Assembly: GCA_964607755.1 (NCBI GenBank)
Contig: CAZSMC010000029.1
Span: forward strand, 1-55,080
Origin: CAZSMC01 sp964607755
Lineage (GTDB): Bacteria > Zhuqueibacterota > Zhuqueibacteria > Residuimicrobiales > Krinioviventaceae
Reading direction: 5' to 3'
DNA: 55,080 bases
In this document: piece by piece, positions 44,428 to 53,085 of the stretch
Position numbering within the stretch: position 1 is the stretch's first letter
How the letters are laid out: every line of letters starts with the position of its first letter
Position numbers and translations under genes: made by a program
Notes under the pieces: generated by a model
What the model saw: the letters and a program-made list of their open reading frames with translations, nothing else
What the model was told of the DNA's origin: nothing
The model's database searches: none

Positions 44428-45759
44428 ATGAAGACACAATTCTGTCTCATCGTTGGTTTTATCATTGTTATTAGCAGCATGAATGTTTACCCCGTTCAGG
44501 ATGGTAATGTGGCGGGACGCTGCATGACCTGCCACAAAAAAGAAACTACCGGTCTTTACAACCAGTGGTTTCAGTCTTCGCATGCGCTGCATAAAGTGCG
44601 TTGCATCGACTGCCACGGCGCGGAGAAATCCGATAAAGATGCATTTTTACACTATGACGCCTATATCGCCACACTGGTAACGCCCAAAGATTGCGGTGAA
44701 TGTCATCAGCAAGAGATGCAAGAAGTGGCGGCATCGTATCACGCTCAAGCCGGGCAGATTCTGGATTCCAACGACGCTTATTTGGCGCATGTTGCGGCCG
44801 GGCATCCCGCTGCCATTCAGGGATGCGAGAGCTGCCACGGCGCTAAAATCAAAATTGACCCGCTGTCGGACAACAAGCTGTCCCTGAAAACCTGGCCCAA
44901 TTCCGGCATCGGCCGCATCAATCCGGACGGTTCGCTGGGGTCGTGCAATGCCTGTCATACCCGGCACTCGTTTTCCAAAGCCCAGGCCCGGCAGCCAGAG
45001 GCTTGCTCTAAATGTCATCTCGGGCCGGATCACCCTCAAAAAGAAATTTATGAAGAATCCAAACACGGCAATACTTATTATACGAACATTGACGACATGA
45101 ATCTGGATGCGGATCAATGGGTGGTGGGCAAAGACTATTTTGTGGCGCCAACCTGCGCCACCTGCCACATGTCCGCCACGTCAACTCAGAATTACACCCA
45201 TGATCCCGGCGAGCGTATTTCCTGGACGCTGCGACCGGTCATCTCTGAAAAGCAAGAGAACTGGCAGCAGCGGCGCGAAAACATGAAAGATGTCTGCCGA
45301 ACCTGCCACGGCAGTGTTTTTGTGGACGGTCATTATTATCAGTTTGACGCGTCTGTTCGAATGTACAATGAAAAATTCGCCAGACCGTCATCAGACATTA
45401 TTACTATGGTGCGCGAAAAAGGTCTGATGGAGAATCCAGCCAGCTTTTCCAACGGTATTGAATGGACATTTTGGGAACTGTGGCATCATGAGGGCAGGCG
45501 CGCGCGTCACGGTGCTTCGATGATGGGACCGGATTACACCTGGTGGCACGGCTTTTACGATGTGGCCAAACATTTTTATTTCGAATTTTTACCTCAGGCA
45601 CGCGAATATGGGAATGAAGAAATCAATGCCTATATAGATAATTTATTGGCTAACGATCCCATGCATCAATGGCTGAGCGGATCCACTGAGCAGTTGAAAA
45701 AGAATATCCGGTCCGGCAAAATGCAGGAAATCTATCAATCCATGTTCGAAAACGAATAG
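44428..45759 (+). CDS. Octaheme c-type cytochrome, hydroxylamine oxidoreductase (HAO) family
   Basis: GGAGG precedes ATG 44428. A signal peptide is followed by eight CxxCH motifs (CMTCH, CIDCH, CGECH, CESCH, CNACH, CSKCH, CATCH, CRTCH). The C-terminal segment with GRRARHGASMMGPDYTWWHGFYDV is typical of the HAO family. In anaerobes such proteins, including the epsilon-proteobacterial type, reduce nitrite or NO and hydroxylamine, rather than oxidise hydroxylamine. It is periplasmic and paired with a NapC/NirT-type cytochrome 8 bp downstream. Confidence 0.92.
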   Translation: MKTQFCLIVGFIIVISSMNVYPVQDGNVAGRCMTCHKKETTGLYNQWFQSSHALHKVRCIDCHGAEKSDKDAFLHYDAYIATLVTPKDCGECHQQEMQEVAASYHAQAGQILDSNDAYLAHVAAGHPAAIQGCESCHGAKIKIDPLSDNKLSLKTWPNSGIGRINPDGSLGSCNACHTRHSFSKAQARQPEACSKCHLGPDHPQKEIYEESKHGNTYYTNIDDMNLDADQWVVGKDYFVAPTCATCHMSATSTQNYTHDPGERISWTLRPVISEKQENWQQRRENMKDVCRTCHGSVFVDGHYYQFDASVRMYNEKFARPSSDIITMVREKGLMENPASFSNGIEWTFWELWHHEGRRARHGASMMGPDYTWWHGFYDVAKHFYFEFLPQAREYGNEEINAYIDNLLANDPMHQWLSGSTEQLKKNIRSGKMQEIYQSMFENE

Positions 45760-45767
45760 GATCATTC

Positions 45768-47255
45768 ATGTGGCAAAAGTACAAAAGTTTTATCCGCGGC
45801 GTTTCAGTCAATTGGACCGGCAAGCTGGGTGTCATTTTAGTCACAGCCACGGTGATTTCCTTTTTCGTGTTTGAAGTTGCACATACTGCCGGATTCATTC
45901 GCAATGCCTATTTCGGATTAATTACCTATCTGGCATTTCCGGTGCTATTCATCATTGGCCTCATTTTGATTCCACTCGGCTGGCGCAAATATCAGAAACA
46001 AGCCGGCCGCAGTACAAAGGAATTGCTGTCCGCCCAATTCCAGGAGGATGAATTGGCGCCCAAACCGATTGGCGCGACCATTTTTCGCACCATCGCCATT
46101 CTGACCGTTCTGAACATTGTCATATTAGGCGTACTAACTTTGCGTATGCTGCAATTTATGGATCAGGCGGAATTTTGCGGTACCGCCTGTCACAAGGTGA
46201 TGAACCCGGAGTGGGTGACCTATCAACGGTCGCCGCACGCGCGGGTGCCGTGCGTGGAATGTCACGTCGGTGAAGGACTGGATGCATTGATCGCCTCCAA
46301 ATTAAACGGTGTGCGGCAAATGGTGTTAGCGACGACGAATACGTACAACCAGCCGGTGCCAACGCCTGTGCATACGCTGCGACCGGCGCGTGAAACATGC
46401 GAGCACTGCCACTGGCCGGATAAATTTTACGGAAGGCGGCAAATCACCTATGTCAATTATCAAAAAGACAGCCTGAACACACCGCAGTACACAACGCTGA
46501 GTGTGAAAATCGATCCGGGCCATGCCGGTCATGATCCGGGCGCCCACTGGCATGTCGGCGCAGAAAACGAGGTGCGCTACACCTCTGTGGATGATAAACG
46601 CCGGAAAATGCTAGAGGTGCGCGTCAAACAGCCGGACGGCTCGTTCAAAGTGTATCATAACGAGCGGGCATTGAGTTCGGAATCCGCTGAAGACGAACGC
46701 GTTATGGACTGCATCGATTGCCATAACCGGGCAACGCATATATACAAGGATCCGGAACGCGCCGTGGATGAAGGGATACGCGCTGGCAATATCGACCGCA
46801 GCCTGCCATATATCAAACGGGAAGCGCTTGGCGCTATTACCGGTTCGTACGCGGACAAGCCCGCCGCCCTGGCAGGCATCGAAAACCGGATTACCGGATT
46901 CTATGCCCGTCAATATGCGGATGTGTTTCGAAGCCAAAATTTTGCGGTTGAACAGACGGTCAAAACGCTTCAGGATATTTACGCTGTCAACCGGCATCAT
47001 CACATGCGCATAAAATGGGGCACATATCCCAGTCATATAGGCCACGATCGGGATTTGGGATGCTTTCGCTGTCATAACCGGAACATGAAAACTGGATCCG
47101 GTGAGAGCATCAAGCACGACTGCACCATGTGCCACTCTATTTTAGCGATGGACAGTCCGTCGCCGTTCGAGTACCTGCGCCCAACGAAAGACGATGTACG
47201 GCAAGAACCCATGCAAAGATATTTACGCGATGAGTTGCTAAAGAGTCAACCTTGA
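45768..47255 (+). CDS. NapC/NirT-family membrane multiheme cytochrome c
   Basis: A 495-residue protein with three N-terminal hydrophobic segments (about 18-35, 42-66, 98-117), then heme motifs: CGTACH (CX3CH, usual for this family), CVECH, CEHCH, CIDCH, CFRCH, CTMCH, six in all. Members pass electrons from the quinol pool to periplasmic reductases. Here the partner is the HAO-family cytochrome directly upstream. It is longer than NrfH. Confidence 0.92.
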   Translation: MWQKYKSFIRGVSVNWTGKLGVILVTATVISFFVFEVAHTAGFIRNAYFGLITYLAFPVLFIIGLILIPLGWRKYQKQAGRSTKELLSAQFQEDELAPKPIGATIFRTIAILTVLNIVILGVLTLRMLQFMDQAEFCGTACHKVMNPEWVTYQRSPHARVPCVECHVGEGLDALIASKLNGVRQMVLATTNTYNQPVPTPVHTLRPARETCEHCHWPDKFYGRRQITYVNYQKDSLNTPQYTTLSVKIDPGHAGHDPGAHWHVGAENEVRYTSVDDKRRKMLEVRVKQPDGSFKVYHNERALSSESAEDERVMDCIDCHNRATHIYKDPERAVDEGIRAGNIDRSLPYIKREALGAITGSYADKPAALAGIENRITGFYARQYADVFRSQNFAVEQTVKTLQDIYAVNRHHHMRIKWGTYPSHIGHDRDLGCFRCHNRNMKTGSGESIKHDCTMCHSILAMDSPSPFEYLRPTKDDVRQEPMQRYLRDELLKSQP

Positions 47256-47267
47256 TTTTTTCTGAAT

Positions 47268-47621
47268 ATGAGACCGGATAACAGTTTACGACAACGACGT
47301 TTGCGACGCGAGTGGAAGACGATTCAGGTCATGATCAGTATGTACTGCCGGGCACATCATGATTCCCTGGCGAATGAATTATGTGAGGACTGTCAACAGC
47401 TTGAGACGTATGTGGAACGCCGTTTGCGCCGCTGCCCCTATGGTGACAGCAAACCGACCTGCGCCAAGTGTCCGACACATTGCTATAAACCGGATATGCG
47501 CGCAACGGTCCAGCGGGTGATGCGTTACGCCGGACCGCGTATGCTTTTCCGCCATCCGTATTTGACGGTCATGCATCTCGCGGACAGTCGCCGATCGACA
47601 ATAAAGGAACCTGATGAATAA
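47268..47621 (+). CDS. YgbA-like protein (nitrous oxide-stimulated promoter family)
   Basis: 117 residues with the family pattern IQVMISMYCRAHH, LCEDCQQLETYVERRLRRCPYG, CAKCPTHCYKPDMR and VMRYAGPRMLFRHPYLTVMHL. The many conserved Cys suggest a metal or Fe-S site. In enterobacteria ygbA is under NsrR control and belongs to the nitric-oxide response. It overlaps the next gene by 8 bp. The start codon context is poor and a short upstream shift is possible. Confidence 0.9.
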   Translation: MRPDNSLRQRRLRREWKTIQVMISMYCRAHHDSLANELCEDCQQLETYVERRLRRCPYGDSKPTCAKCPTHCYKPDMRATVQRVMRYAGPRMLFRHPYLTVMHLADSRRSTIKEPDE

Positions 47622-48630
47622 CCGAATTCGCAACCGATTTGATAAATATAGTCGCCATATCACCCAGATTGGATTCACTCTGGTCACCATCGGTATTGGC
47701 ATTCAGTTTTATGTATTTGTGAAACAAGTGGAAAACGGCGGGGCTGTCACCGTAGCGCGGCCGCCGGGCGTGGAAGCGTTTCTGCCCATCAGCTCATTGA
47801 TGGGTTTGAAATATTGGCTCGTTTCCGGTGATTTTAATCTCATTCACCCGGCCGGGTTATTGATTTTTCTGTTTATTGTTGCTACAGCTTTGTTCTTGAA
47901 ACGCGGATTTTGCAGTTGGGTGTGTCCGTTTGGCTTGTTATCCGAAGCGCTCGCCCGCATCCACACCTGGATATTTGAAAAACCCCGGCAAGTGTGGCGA
48001 TGGCTGGACTGGCCGCTGCGCAGTGTGAAATACCTCTTGCTCGGATTTTTTCTGTATGCGATCTTTATACAAATGGACGGCGCCGCGCTCCGCGAATTTT
48101 TATACGCACCCTATAATCGCATTGCCGATATTAAAATGTTGTACTTTTTCACCAAAGCGTCAGCGCTGACCATCAAAGTCATTGCCGCATTGATTTTGCT
48201 GTCCGTGCTGGTACGTTATTTTTGGTGCCGATATGTGTGCCCGTACGGGGCGCTGCTGGGAATAACCAGTCTGCTGAGCGTTTTCAAAATCCGGCGTAAC
48301 GCCGATACCTGCACAGAGTGTGAGAAATGCACCAAAGTCTGTCCGGCGAACATTCCGGTGCATAAACGCGGAGTGGTTTGTTCTGATGAATGTCACGCCT
48401 GCCTGCAATGTGTCAGCGCGTGCCCGGTGCCAGATACGCTCACTTTTTCAGCACCGAATAAACGAACAGCACTTCGACCCATCGCAGTGGCTGTGTTAAT
48501 CACCGGATTGTTCCTGGTCGGTGATGGTGTTGCGCGACTGACAGGGATATGGCAAAAATCAGTAACTGTGGACGAGTATCGCTATCATATTCAGCATATA
48601 GAGGACCCGAAATATGGGCATCCTCGTTAA
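47614..48630 (+). CDS. NapH/NosR-like membrane ferredoxin (4Fe-4S binding)
   Basis: 338 residues with about five membrane helices, two CX3CP motifs at membrane ends (FCSWVCPFG and WCRYVCPYG) and two 4Fe-4S motifs (CTECEKCTKVCP and CHACLQCVSACP). This is the NapH/NosR/CcoG-like family that carries electrons to periplasmic reductases in quinol-dependent nitrate and nitrous-oxide reduction. It overlaps the YgbA-like gene by 8 bp and belongs to the HAO operon. Confidence 0.9.
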   Translation: MNNRIRNRFDKYSRHITQIGFTLVTIGIGIQFYVFVKQVENGGAVTVARPPGVEAFLPISSLMGLKYWLVSGDFNLIHPAGLLIFLFIVATALFLKRGFCSWVCPFGLLSEALARIHTWIFEKPRQVWRWLDWPLRSVKYLLLGFFLYAIFIQMDGAALREFLYAPYNRIADIKMLYFFTKASALTIKVIAALILLSVLVRYFWCRYVCPYGALLGITSLLSVFKIRRNADTCTECEKCTKVCPANIPVHKRGVVCSDECHACLQCVSACPVPDTLTFSAPNKRTALRPIAVAVLITGLFLVGDGVARLTGIWQKSVTVDEYRYHIQHIEDPKYGHPR

Positions 48631-48663
48631 ATATTTTATCTACATACATGAACGGAGGAACCA

Positions 48664-49764
48664 ATGAGTGAATTAATTGATAATTCGAAAAAGAGACGAG
48701 AGCTATTAAAACATATGATTTTACAGCTCCACGAAGGCAAGGAAGCCGAGGCAGTGAGAAAGCAACTCATCGAGCTGCTCGGCAACGTTCCTTATGGCGA
48801 AGTGGTAGAGGTGGAGCAGGAGCTGATCGCCGAAGGTCTGCCTCAGGAAGAGGTGATCAAGCTGTGCGATGTTCATTCCAAGGCGTTAAAAGGTGTGGTC
48901 GAGGAATCGCGAACCGATTCTGTGCCGGCGGGTCATCCTGTGCATACATTCGAACAGGAGAATCGAGCGCTCCAGCTTGAAATCGCTGGTATGGAAGAGT
49001 TGGTAAAAAAATTCGATGATATCGAGATTACCGAGTTTATCACAAAAGCCAAAAATTATTTTAATCATCTATCGGACGTGGATAAACATTATCGCCGTAA
49101 AGAGAACCTGCTTTTTCCGTATCTGGAAAAGAAAGAGATCACCGGACCACCGGCTGTCATGTGGGGCAAGCATGATGAGATTCGCGAACAGCTCAAGGCT
49201 GCGCACGAGGCTCTTTCCAGTGATGCAAAAGCGGACAGAGAAGAGTGGCGCACAGTCATCGAGATGGTTTTTAAGCCAGCTCTGGAAGCGATCGANNNNN
49301 NNNNNNNNNNNNNNNNNNNNNNNNNNNNNNNNNNNNNNNNNNNNNNNNNNNNNNNNNNNNNNNNNNNNNNNNNNNNNNNNNNNNNNNNNNNNNNNGCCAT
49401 GTTGAATACCATGCCGGTGGATATTACTTTTGTTGATAAAAACGATAAAGTCAAATATTTTTCACAAGGTCCGCACCGTATTTTTGACAGGTCCCGCGCT
49501 ATTTTAAATCGAGACGTACGCATGTGTCATCCGCCGTCAAGCGTGGATGTGGTTGAGCAAATTGTAAATGATTTTAAAAGTGGTAAAGAAGATCGTGCCC
49601 CTTTTTGGATCCAGTTGAACGGCCGTTTCATTCACATTGAATATTTTGCATTACGCAATGAAAAAGGAGAGTATTTGGGAACGATTGAAGTTTCGCAAGA
49701 CCTTACTGAATTGCGAAAACTGCAAGGTGAACAGCGTTTGCTTTCCTACAGAAAGGAAGAATAA
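48664..49764 (+). CDS. DUF438 / hemerythrin / PAS protein, interrupted by assembly gap
   Basis: GGAGG precedes ATG. The N-terminus is a DUF438 domain (about 1-80) followed by a hemerythrin HHE domain with HYRRKENLLFPYLEKKEITGPP and VMWGKHDEIREQL. After the 100-N gap the C-terminal PAS domain begins AMLNTMPVDITFVDKNDKVKYFSQG, with CHPPSSVDVV and GTIEVSQDLTELR. The domain order is that of the family, so both sides of the gap belong to one gene. It probably senses or handles NO or oxygen. Confidence 0.88.
   Translation: MSELIDNSKKRRELLKHMILQLHEGKEAEAVRKQLIELLGNVPYGEVVEVEQELIAEGLPQEEVIKLCDVHSKALKGVVEESRTDSVPAGHPVHTFEQENRALQLEIAGMEELVKKFDDIEITEFITKAKNYFNHLSDVDKHYRRKENLLFPYLEKKEITGPPAVMWGKHDEIREQLKAAHEALSSDAKADREEWRTVIEMVFKPALEAIXXXXXXXXXXXXXXXXXXXXXXXXXXXXXXXXXXAMLNTMPVDITFVDKNDKVKYFSQGPHRIFDRSRAILNRDVRMCHPPSSVDVVEQIVNDFKSGKEDRAPFWIQLNGRFIHIEYFALRNEKGEYLGTIEVSQDLTELRKLQGEQRLLSYRKEE
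49296..49395. other. Assembly gap, 100 N
   Basis: Exactly 100 N inside the DUF438 gene. The two flanks match consecutive domains of the same family, so adjacency is well supported; the true missing length is unknown and could be larger. Confidence 0.99.
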
Positions 49765-49765
49765 T

Positions 49766-50278
49766 ATGGCAAAAACAGATATTATACCGCGCACCAAAGT
49801 CGCGGATTTACTCAAAGATTATCCCGAGCTTGAAGAAACCTTAATCGAAGCGGTTCCGGCTTTTTCAAAATTAAAAAACCCGATTTTGCGGCGGACTGTG
49901 GCTAAAGTTACCACATTACAACAGGCTGCCAAAATCGGAGAAGTTTCGGTCGACAAGTTGATTAACACACTTCGCAAGGTCGTTGGCCAGCCCCCGCTGC
50001 AGGTGAGCGAAGGCGCTTCAGAAGAAGAAACACCGCCTCCGGATTGGTTTGATGAAAAAAAGATTGTTAAAACGTTTGACGCGCGGGAATTGCTTGAAAA
50101 AGGTGAGTATCCGTATCAACTGGTTTCAGCCGAGTTAAAAGGAATGAAAGAGGAGCAAATCTTACGGGTTATTGCTGATTTTTTACCGGTTCCACTGATT
50201 GAAAAAATCGAAGAACAGGGTTATGCTGTTTGGTCAAAAAAGGCTGCAAATACCTATGAAATATTTCTAAAGAAATGA
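49766..50278 (+). CDS. DUF1858-DUF2249 domain protein
   Basis: I chose ATG 49766, 1 bp after the DUF438 stop, with AAGGAAG upstream. Residues 1-65 are a DUF1858 domain (TKVADLLKDYPELEETLIEAVPAFSKLKNPILRRTVAK) and the C-terminal 80 residues (FDARELLEKGEYPYQLVSAEL) a DUF2249 domain. Both are common companions of DUF438 and hemerythrin-like proteins in anaerobes with nitrogen-oxide metabolism. No enzyme activity is known. Confidence 0.9.
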   Translation: MAKTDIIPRTKVADLLKDYPELEETLIEAVPAFSKLKNPILRRTVAKVTTLQQAAKIGEVSVDKLINTLRKVVGQPPLQVSEGASEEETPPPDWFDEKKIVKTFDARELLEKGEYPYQLVSAELKGMKEEQILRVIADFLPVPLIEKIEEQGYAVWSKKAANTYEIFLKK

Positions 50279-50291
50279 GAGGTAAAGCGAG

Positions 50292-50639
50292 ATGATAACG
50301 CGAAAATCACAACAAACCGATATCATGAAAAATCCTCACGATGTGGATGCGCGGAATCTCTATAAATCGGATAATGCTGTCATTACAGTCATAACGTTGC
50401 AACCGGGCGAATCACTTCGGCGACACATTACACCTGTTGACGTCGCTTTTTTTGTTCTCGACGGAACTGGCATTGTTGAGATAGGTGAAGAAAAACAAAA
50501 AGTCTCAAAAGATACATTGGTTGAAAGCCCCAAAGATATTGTCCATTGTTGGTACAATGAGAGTGACATGCCATTACGGTTCATGGTCATAAAAACACCC
50601 AAACCGACGAAAAAGACCGTGTTTGTTGATCAAAACTAA
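50292..50639 (+). CDS. Small cupin-domain protein
   Basis: 115 residues forming a single cupin fold (ITLQPGESLRRHITPVDVAFFVLDGTGIVEIGEE and the second motif DIVHCWYNESDMPLRFMVI). Two His of the first motif region (RRHIT) and one in IVHCW could bind a metal. It is 13 bp after the DUF2249 gene and ends the operon before a terminator. Confidence 0.9.
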   Translation: MITRKSQQTDIMKNPHDVDARNLYKSDNAVITVITLQPGESLRRHITPVDVAFFVLDGTGIVEIGEEKQKVSKDTLVESPKDIVHCWYNESDMPLRFMVIKTPKPTKKTVFVDQN

Positions 50640-50666
50640 ATTCCACTCGCACACACATAGATCACC

Positions 50667-50693
50667 AGCCCTTCCTCGGCAGAAGGGCTTTTT
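50667..50693 (+). terminator. Rho-independent terminator ending the nitrogen-oxide operon
   Basis: An 8-bp stem (50667-50674 with 50682-50689), 7-nt loop, and five T (50689-50693). It lies between the cupin gene and the convergent DsrE-like gene. Confidence 0.9.
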
Positions 50694-50705
50694 GGGTTGC
50701 AGGTA

Positions 50706-51185
50706 TCAGGTAAAAATGATCTGAGCACCGGCAGATAATTCATAGAATTTACCGACATTGATAATATCTTTTACCTGCGGCAAAAAGTCATCCTTTGACA
50801 ATCCGAACATATCTACTGTCGCTTTGCAGGCATACAAATCCGCACCGGCATCATCGATCATTTCGACGAACTCGGTCACCGGCGGGATATCCAGTTTATC
50901 CATGGATTTTTTCATCATATTTGTCGCTAATGCCGACATGCCTGGAAGCATACCGACCAGAGAAGGCATGTGCATGGCCGGATTGCCAACAGTTGCCACT
51001 TTGATCTTGTCAGCACGTTTTTTCATGATTGCTTCCAGTCCGAAAAAGGTAAAAAAGACCATCGCATCAATGCCTTCCATGCGCGCGCCGTTGGCCATAA
51101 TCAAGCCCGGGTACACGCCGTCCAATGATCCTTTTGATATGATAATTGAAACTTTTTTTATTTCACTATTCGACTGTTCAGCCAT
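50706..51185 (-). CDS. DsrE/DsrF/DrsH-like family protein
   Basis: I chose the Met of MAEQ (51185) because GGAGGAG directly precedes it; an in-frame ATG four codons upstream overlaps that ribosome binding site. The protein (159 residues) has the DsrE-like pattern VSIIISKGSLDGVYPGLIMANGARMEG and FFTFFGLEAI, and a conserved Cys in LYACKATVDMFG. Proteins of this family mobilise sulfane sulfur. It is 18 bp downstream of the DsrC-like gene. Confidence 0.88.
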   Translation of the reverse strand: MAEQSNSEIKKVSIIISKGSLDGVYPGLIMANGARMEGIDAMVFFTFFGLEAIMKKRADKIKVATVGNPAMHMPSLVGMLPGMSALATNMMKKSMDKLDIPPVTEFVEMIDDAGADLYACKATVDMFGLSKDDFLPQVKDIINVGKFYELSAGAQIIFT

Positions 51186-51203
51186 AATCTCCTCCATGTT
51201 CGT

Positions 51204-51518
51204 TTATACACATCCCTTGGGTTTTTCCAGCCCGGAAATTCGCGCTGCTCTTTTCGCTGGACCTTTTGGAAATAATTGATATAATTCTTTGGTCGGTATA
51301 CCGCCAACATTTTTCATGCGTCGAATCGAGGGTGGTTCACCTTTTTCTTTGTAATCTTTACGCATAAAGTTGATCACATCCCAGTGCCGGTCTGTGAGCT
51401 CAACGCCTTCTTCTTTGGCAATGGCTTTGGCAACCTCTTTTGTCCATTCATCCGGATCGGTTAAAAAACCTTCTTCATCAACATTGACTTTTTTACCGCC
51501 AAGCTCTCGTTCACTCAT
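51204..51518 (-). CDS. DsrC/TusE-family sulfur relay protein, single C-terminal Cys
   Basis: 104 residues. DEEGFLTDPDEWTKEVAKAIAKEEG and WDVINFMRKDYKE are typical of the family, and the C-terminus ends KPKGCV with the penultimate Cys (CysA). Dissimilatory DsrC has a second Cys 11 residues before, but here that residue is Ala92. So it resembles TusE or other one-cysteine carriers and cannot form the DsrC trisulfide in the usual way. It lies between the DsrE-like gene and the SQR-like gene. Confidence 0.9.
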   Translation of the reverse strand: MSERELGGKKVNVDEEGFLTDPDEWTKEVAKAIAKEEGVELTDRHWDVINFMRKDYKEKGEPPSIRRMKNVGGIPTKELYQLFPKGPAKRAARISGLEKPKGCV

Positions 51519-51520
51519 AA

Positions 51521-52906
51521 TTATTTTCCACCTTGAGCTGTGTTTAGTGATTGAGTTTGATTTTCATTATTTGCATGTTGTAACTGCATTGAAATTTGTT
51601 TAACAAGAAATAGCCCCATTGCCATTCCTTTTCTGACCTGCGGATCATTGGCTTCTTTTAGTAATGTGAACAGGGAAACCTTGTCAGGCACCTGAACATC
51701 CATATTTTTATACATCTCAACACCTTTTTCAAGGTCATCAACAAGCGATGTGTTGTTGAGCTCGTTCAGCAGATTCAAAAGCCGGGGCAAATTGTCCGCT
51801 ATTTTCTTTATATCCTCTTTAGAGAGTTGCGTCACGAATTTGTCCAGCGCGATGAAAAAGGATTGCAGCAGCGAGAAATAACCGCGTTTTTCAAATTCGT
51901 CCAACCATTCAAGCACACTGTCAAAAATTTCACGTAGAGGCAATCCCTCAATATGGCGCATAAAATTTTCTGTGAGTACATCGGCTTCGAAATGGGCGAC
52001 AGAGCCAGCTTTCGAGGCAGGCAGGTCAGTCGCATCACCGATGACGAAAATATTCTTATGTTCTTTCGACTGCAGCGTATGATTGTGTGTCGGAATAAAA
52101 TAAAGTTCGTCACCGATCCCCGAGCGTTCAATGGAATCATCCCCCATATTTGTTGGTACGCTCACAAGAAGATCATAGTCGATTTCTTGTTCGTCAAAGG
52201 AAATGATTTTGTTGGATGACGTATCTACCCGTTCAATGCCAAATTCTGCAACGAGGTTGATGTTCTTTTTGTCCAAAAAATCACCCAAATATTTTGATGC
52301 TTTGGGTTTGGTAAATGCGCCGGGCAACGGTGTGACAAACGTCAAATCAACTTTATCCCGGATGCCCTGTTCGGTGAACCACCAGTCAGCGAGAAAGAGA
52401 AATTCCAGAGGAGCCACCGGACACTTGATCGGCATTTCGGCAATGTTCAAAACCAGATGTCCGCCTTCCCAGTGTTTCAGATATTTTTGCAATTGGCAGG
52501 CCCCTTTAAAAGAATAAAAATCAAAAATGTTTTCATACCAGGCACCGCCGTCAGCCAGTCCTTCGGTTTCTTCAGGCTTGAGCTGAGAACCAGTCGCGAT
52601 GATGAGGTAATCGTAATTAAGGACTTTATTATTATCGAGTTTGACCCGGTTCTTATCAGGTTCAATAACGTCAATCTCGGACAGGATCACGTCCACGTCT
52701 TTGGGCAGATAATCGCTTCGCGGTTTAATGACATCATTACAACTGTAAATGTTGAACGGGATGAATAATAAACCCGGCTGGTAAATATGGGTGTCGTTCT
52801 TGTCAACAACGGTAATTTGCCATTCTTCCCTGGGCAATTGCTGGCTCAGTTTGTTGGCCATAATGGTTCCGCCTGTACCGGCGCCTAAAATGACTAACTT
52901 TTTCAT
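51521..52906 (-). CDS. Sulfide:quinone oxidoreductase-like flavoprotein fused to DUF1641
   Basis: Residues 1 to about 325 form an FAD-dependent disulfide oxidoreductase fold (GAGTGGTIMANKL, YDYLIIATGS, FVIGDATDLPASKAGSVAHFEADV) with a conserved Cys near 162 in PIKCPVAPLE. The usual SQR C-terminal membrane-binding part is absent; from about 330 the sequence is DUF1641-like (LEWLDEFEKRGYFSLLQSFFIALDKF...EANDPQVRKGMAMGLFLVKQI). DUF1641 is normally a separate protein encoded next to such flavoproteins. It heads an operon with the DsrC- and DsrE-like genes. Confidence 0.88.
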   Translation of the reverse strand: MKKLVILGAGTGGTIMANKLSQQLPREEWQITVVDKNDTHIYQPGLLFIPFNIYSCNDVIKPRSDYLPKDVDVILSEIDVIEPDKNRVKLDNNKVLNYDYLIIATGSQLKPEETEGLADGGAWYENIFDFYSFKGACQLQKYLKHWEGGHLVLNIAEMPIKCPVAPLEFLFLADWWFTEQGIRDKVDLTFVTPLPGAFTKPKASKYLGDFLDKKNINLVAEFGIERVDTSSNKIISFDEQEIDYDLLVSVPTNMGDDSIERSGIGDELYFIPTHNHTLQSKEHKNIFVIGDATDLPASKAGSVAHFEADVLTENFMRHIEGLPLREIFDSVLEWLDEFEKRGYFSLLQSFFIALDKFVTQLSKEDIKKIADNLPRLLNLLNELNNTSLVDDLEKGVEMYKNMDVQVPDKVSLFTLLKEANDPQVRKGMAMGLFLVKQISMQLQHANNENQTQSLNTAQGGK

Positions 52907-53085
52907 GGTTCCTTTCTTTCATTTATTAGTATTTAATTTATTTGATGCATAAAAATAAGAAAAGATTCTTAAAGAAAAATTGTTATTTTTAATAATTTTA
53001 TTATGTTCAAAAATCCAAAATCAACTAATTAAACAAGTCAACTGCTTTTTTCACCTGGATATTAACATCTTGAAAGGAAAAGAAA

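Noticed and set aside
52938..52955. FNR-type site upstream of the SQR-like gene
   Set aside because: Only one half-site TTGAT is present; the other half reads AAAAA.
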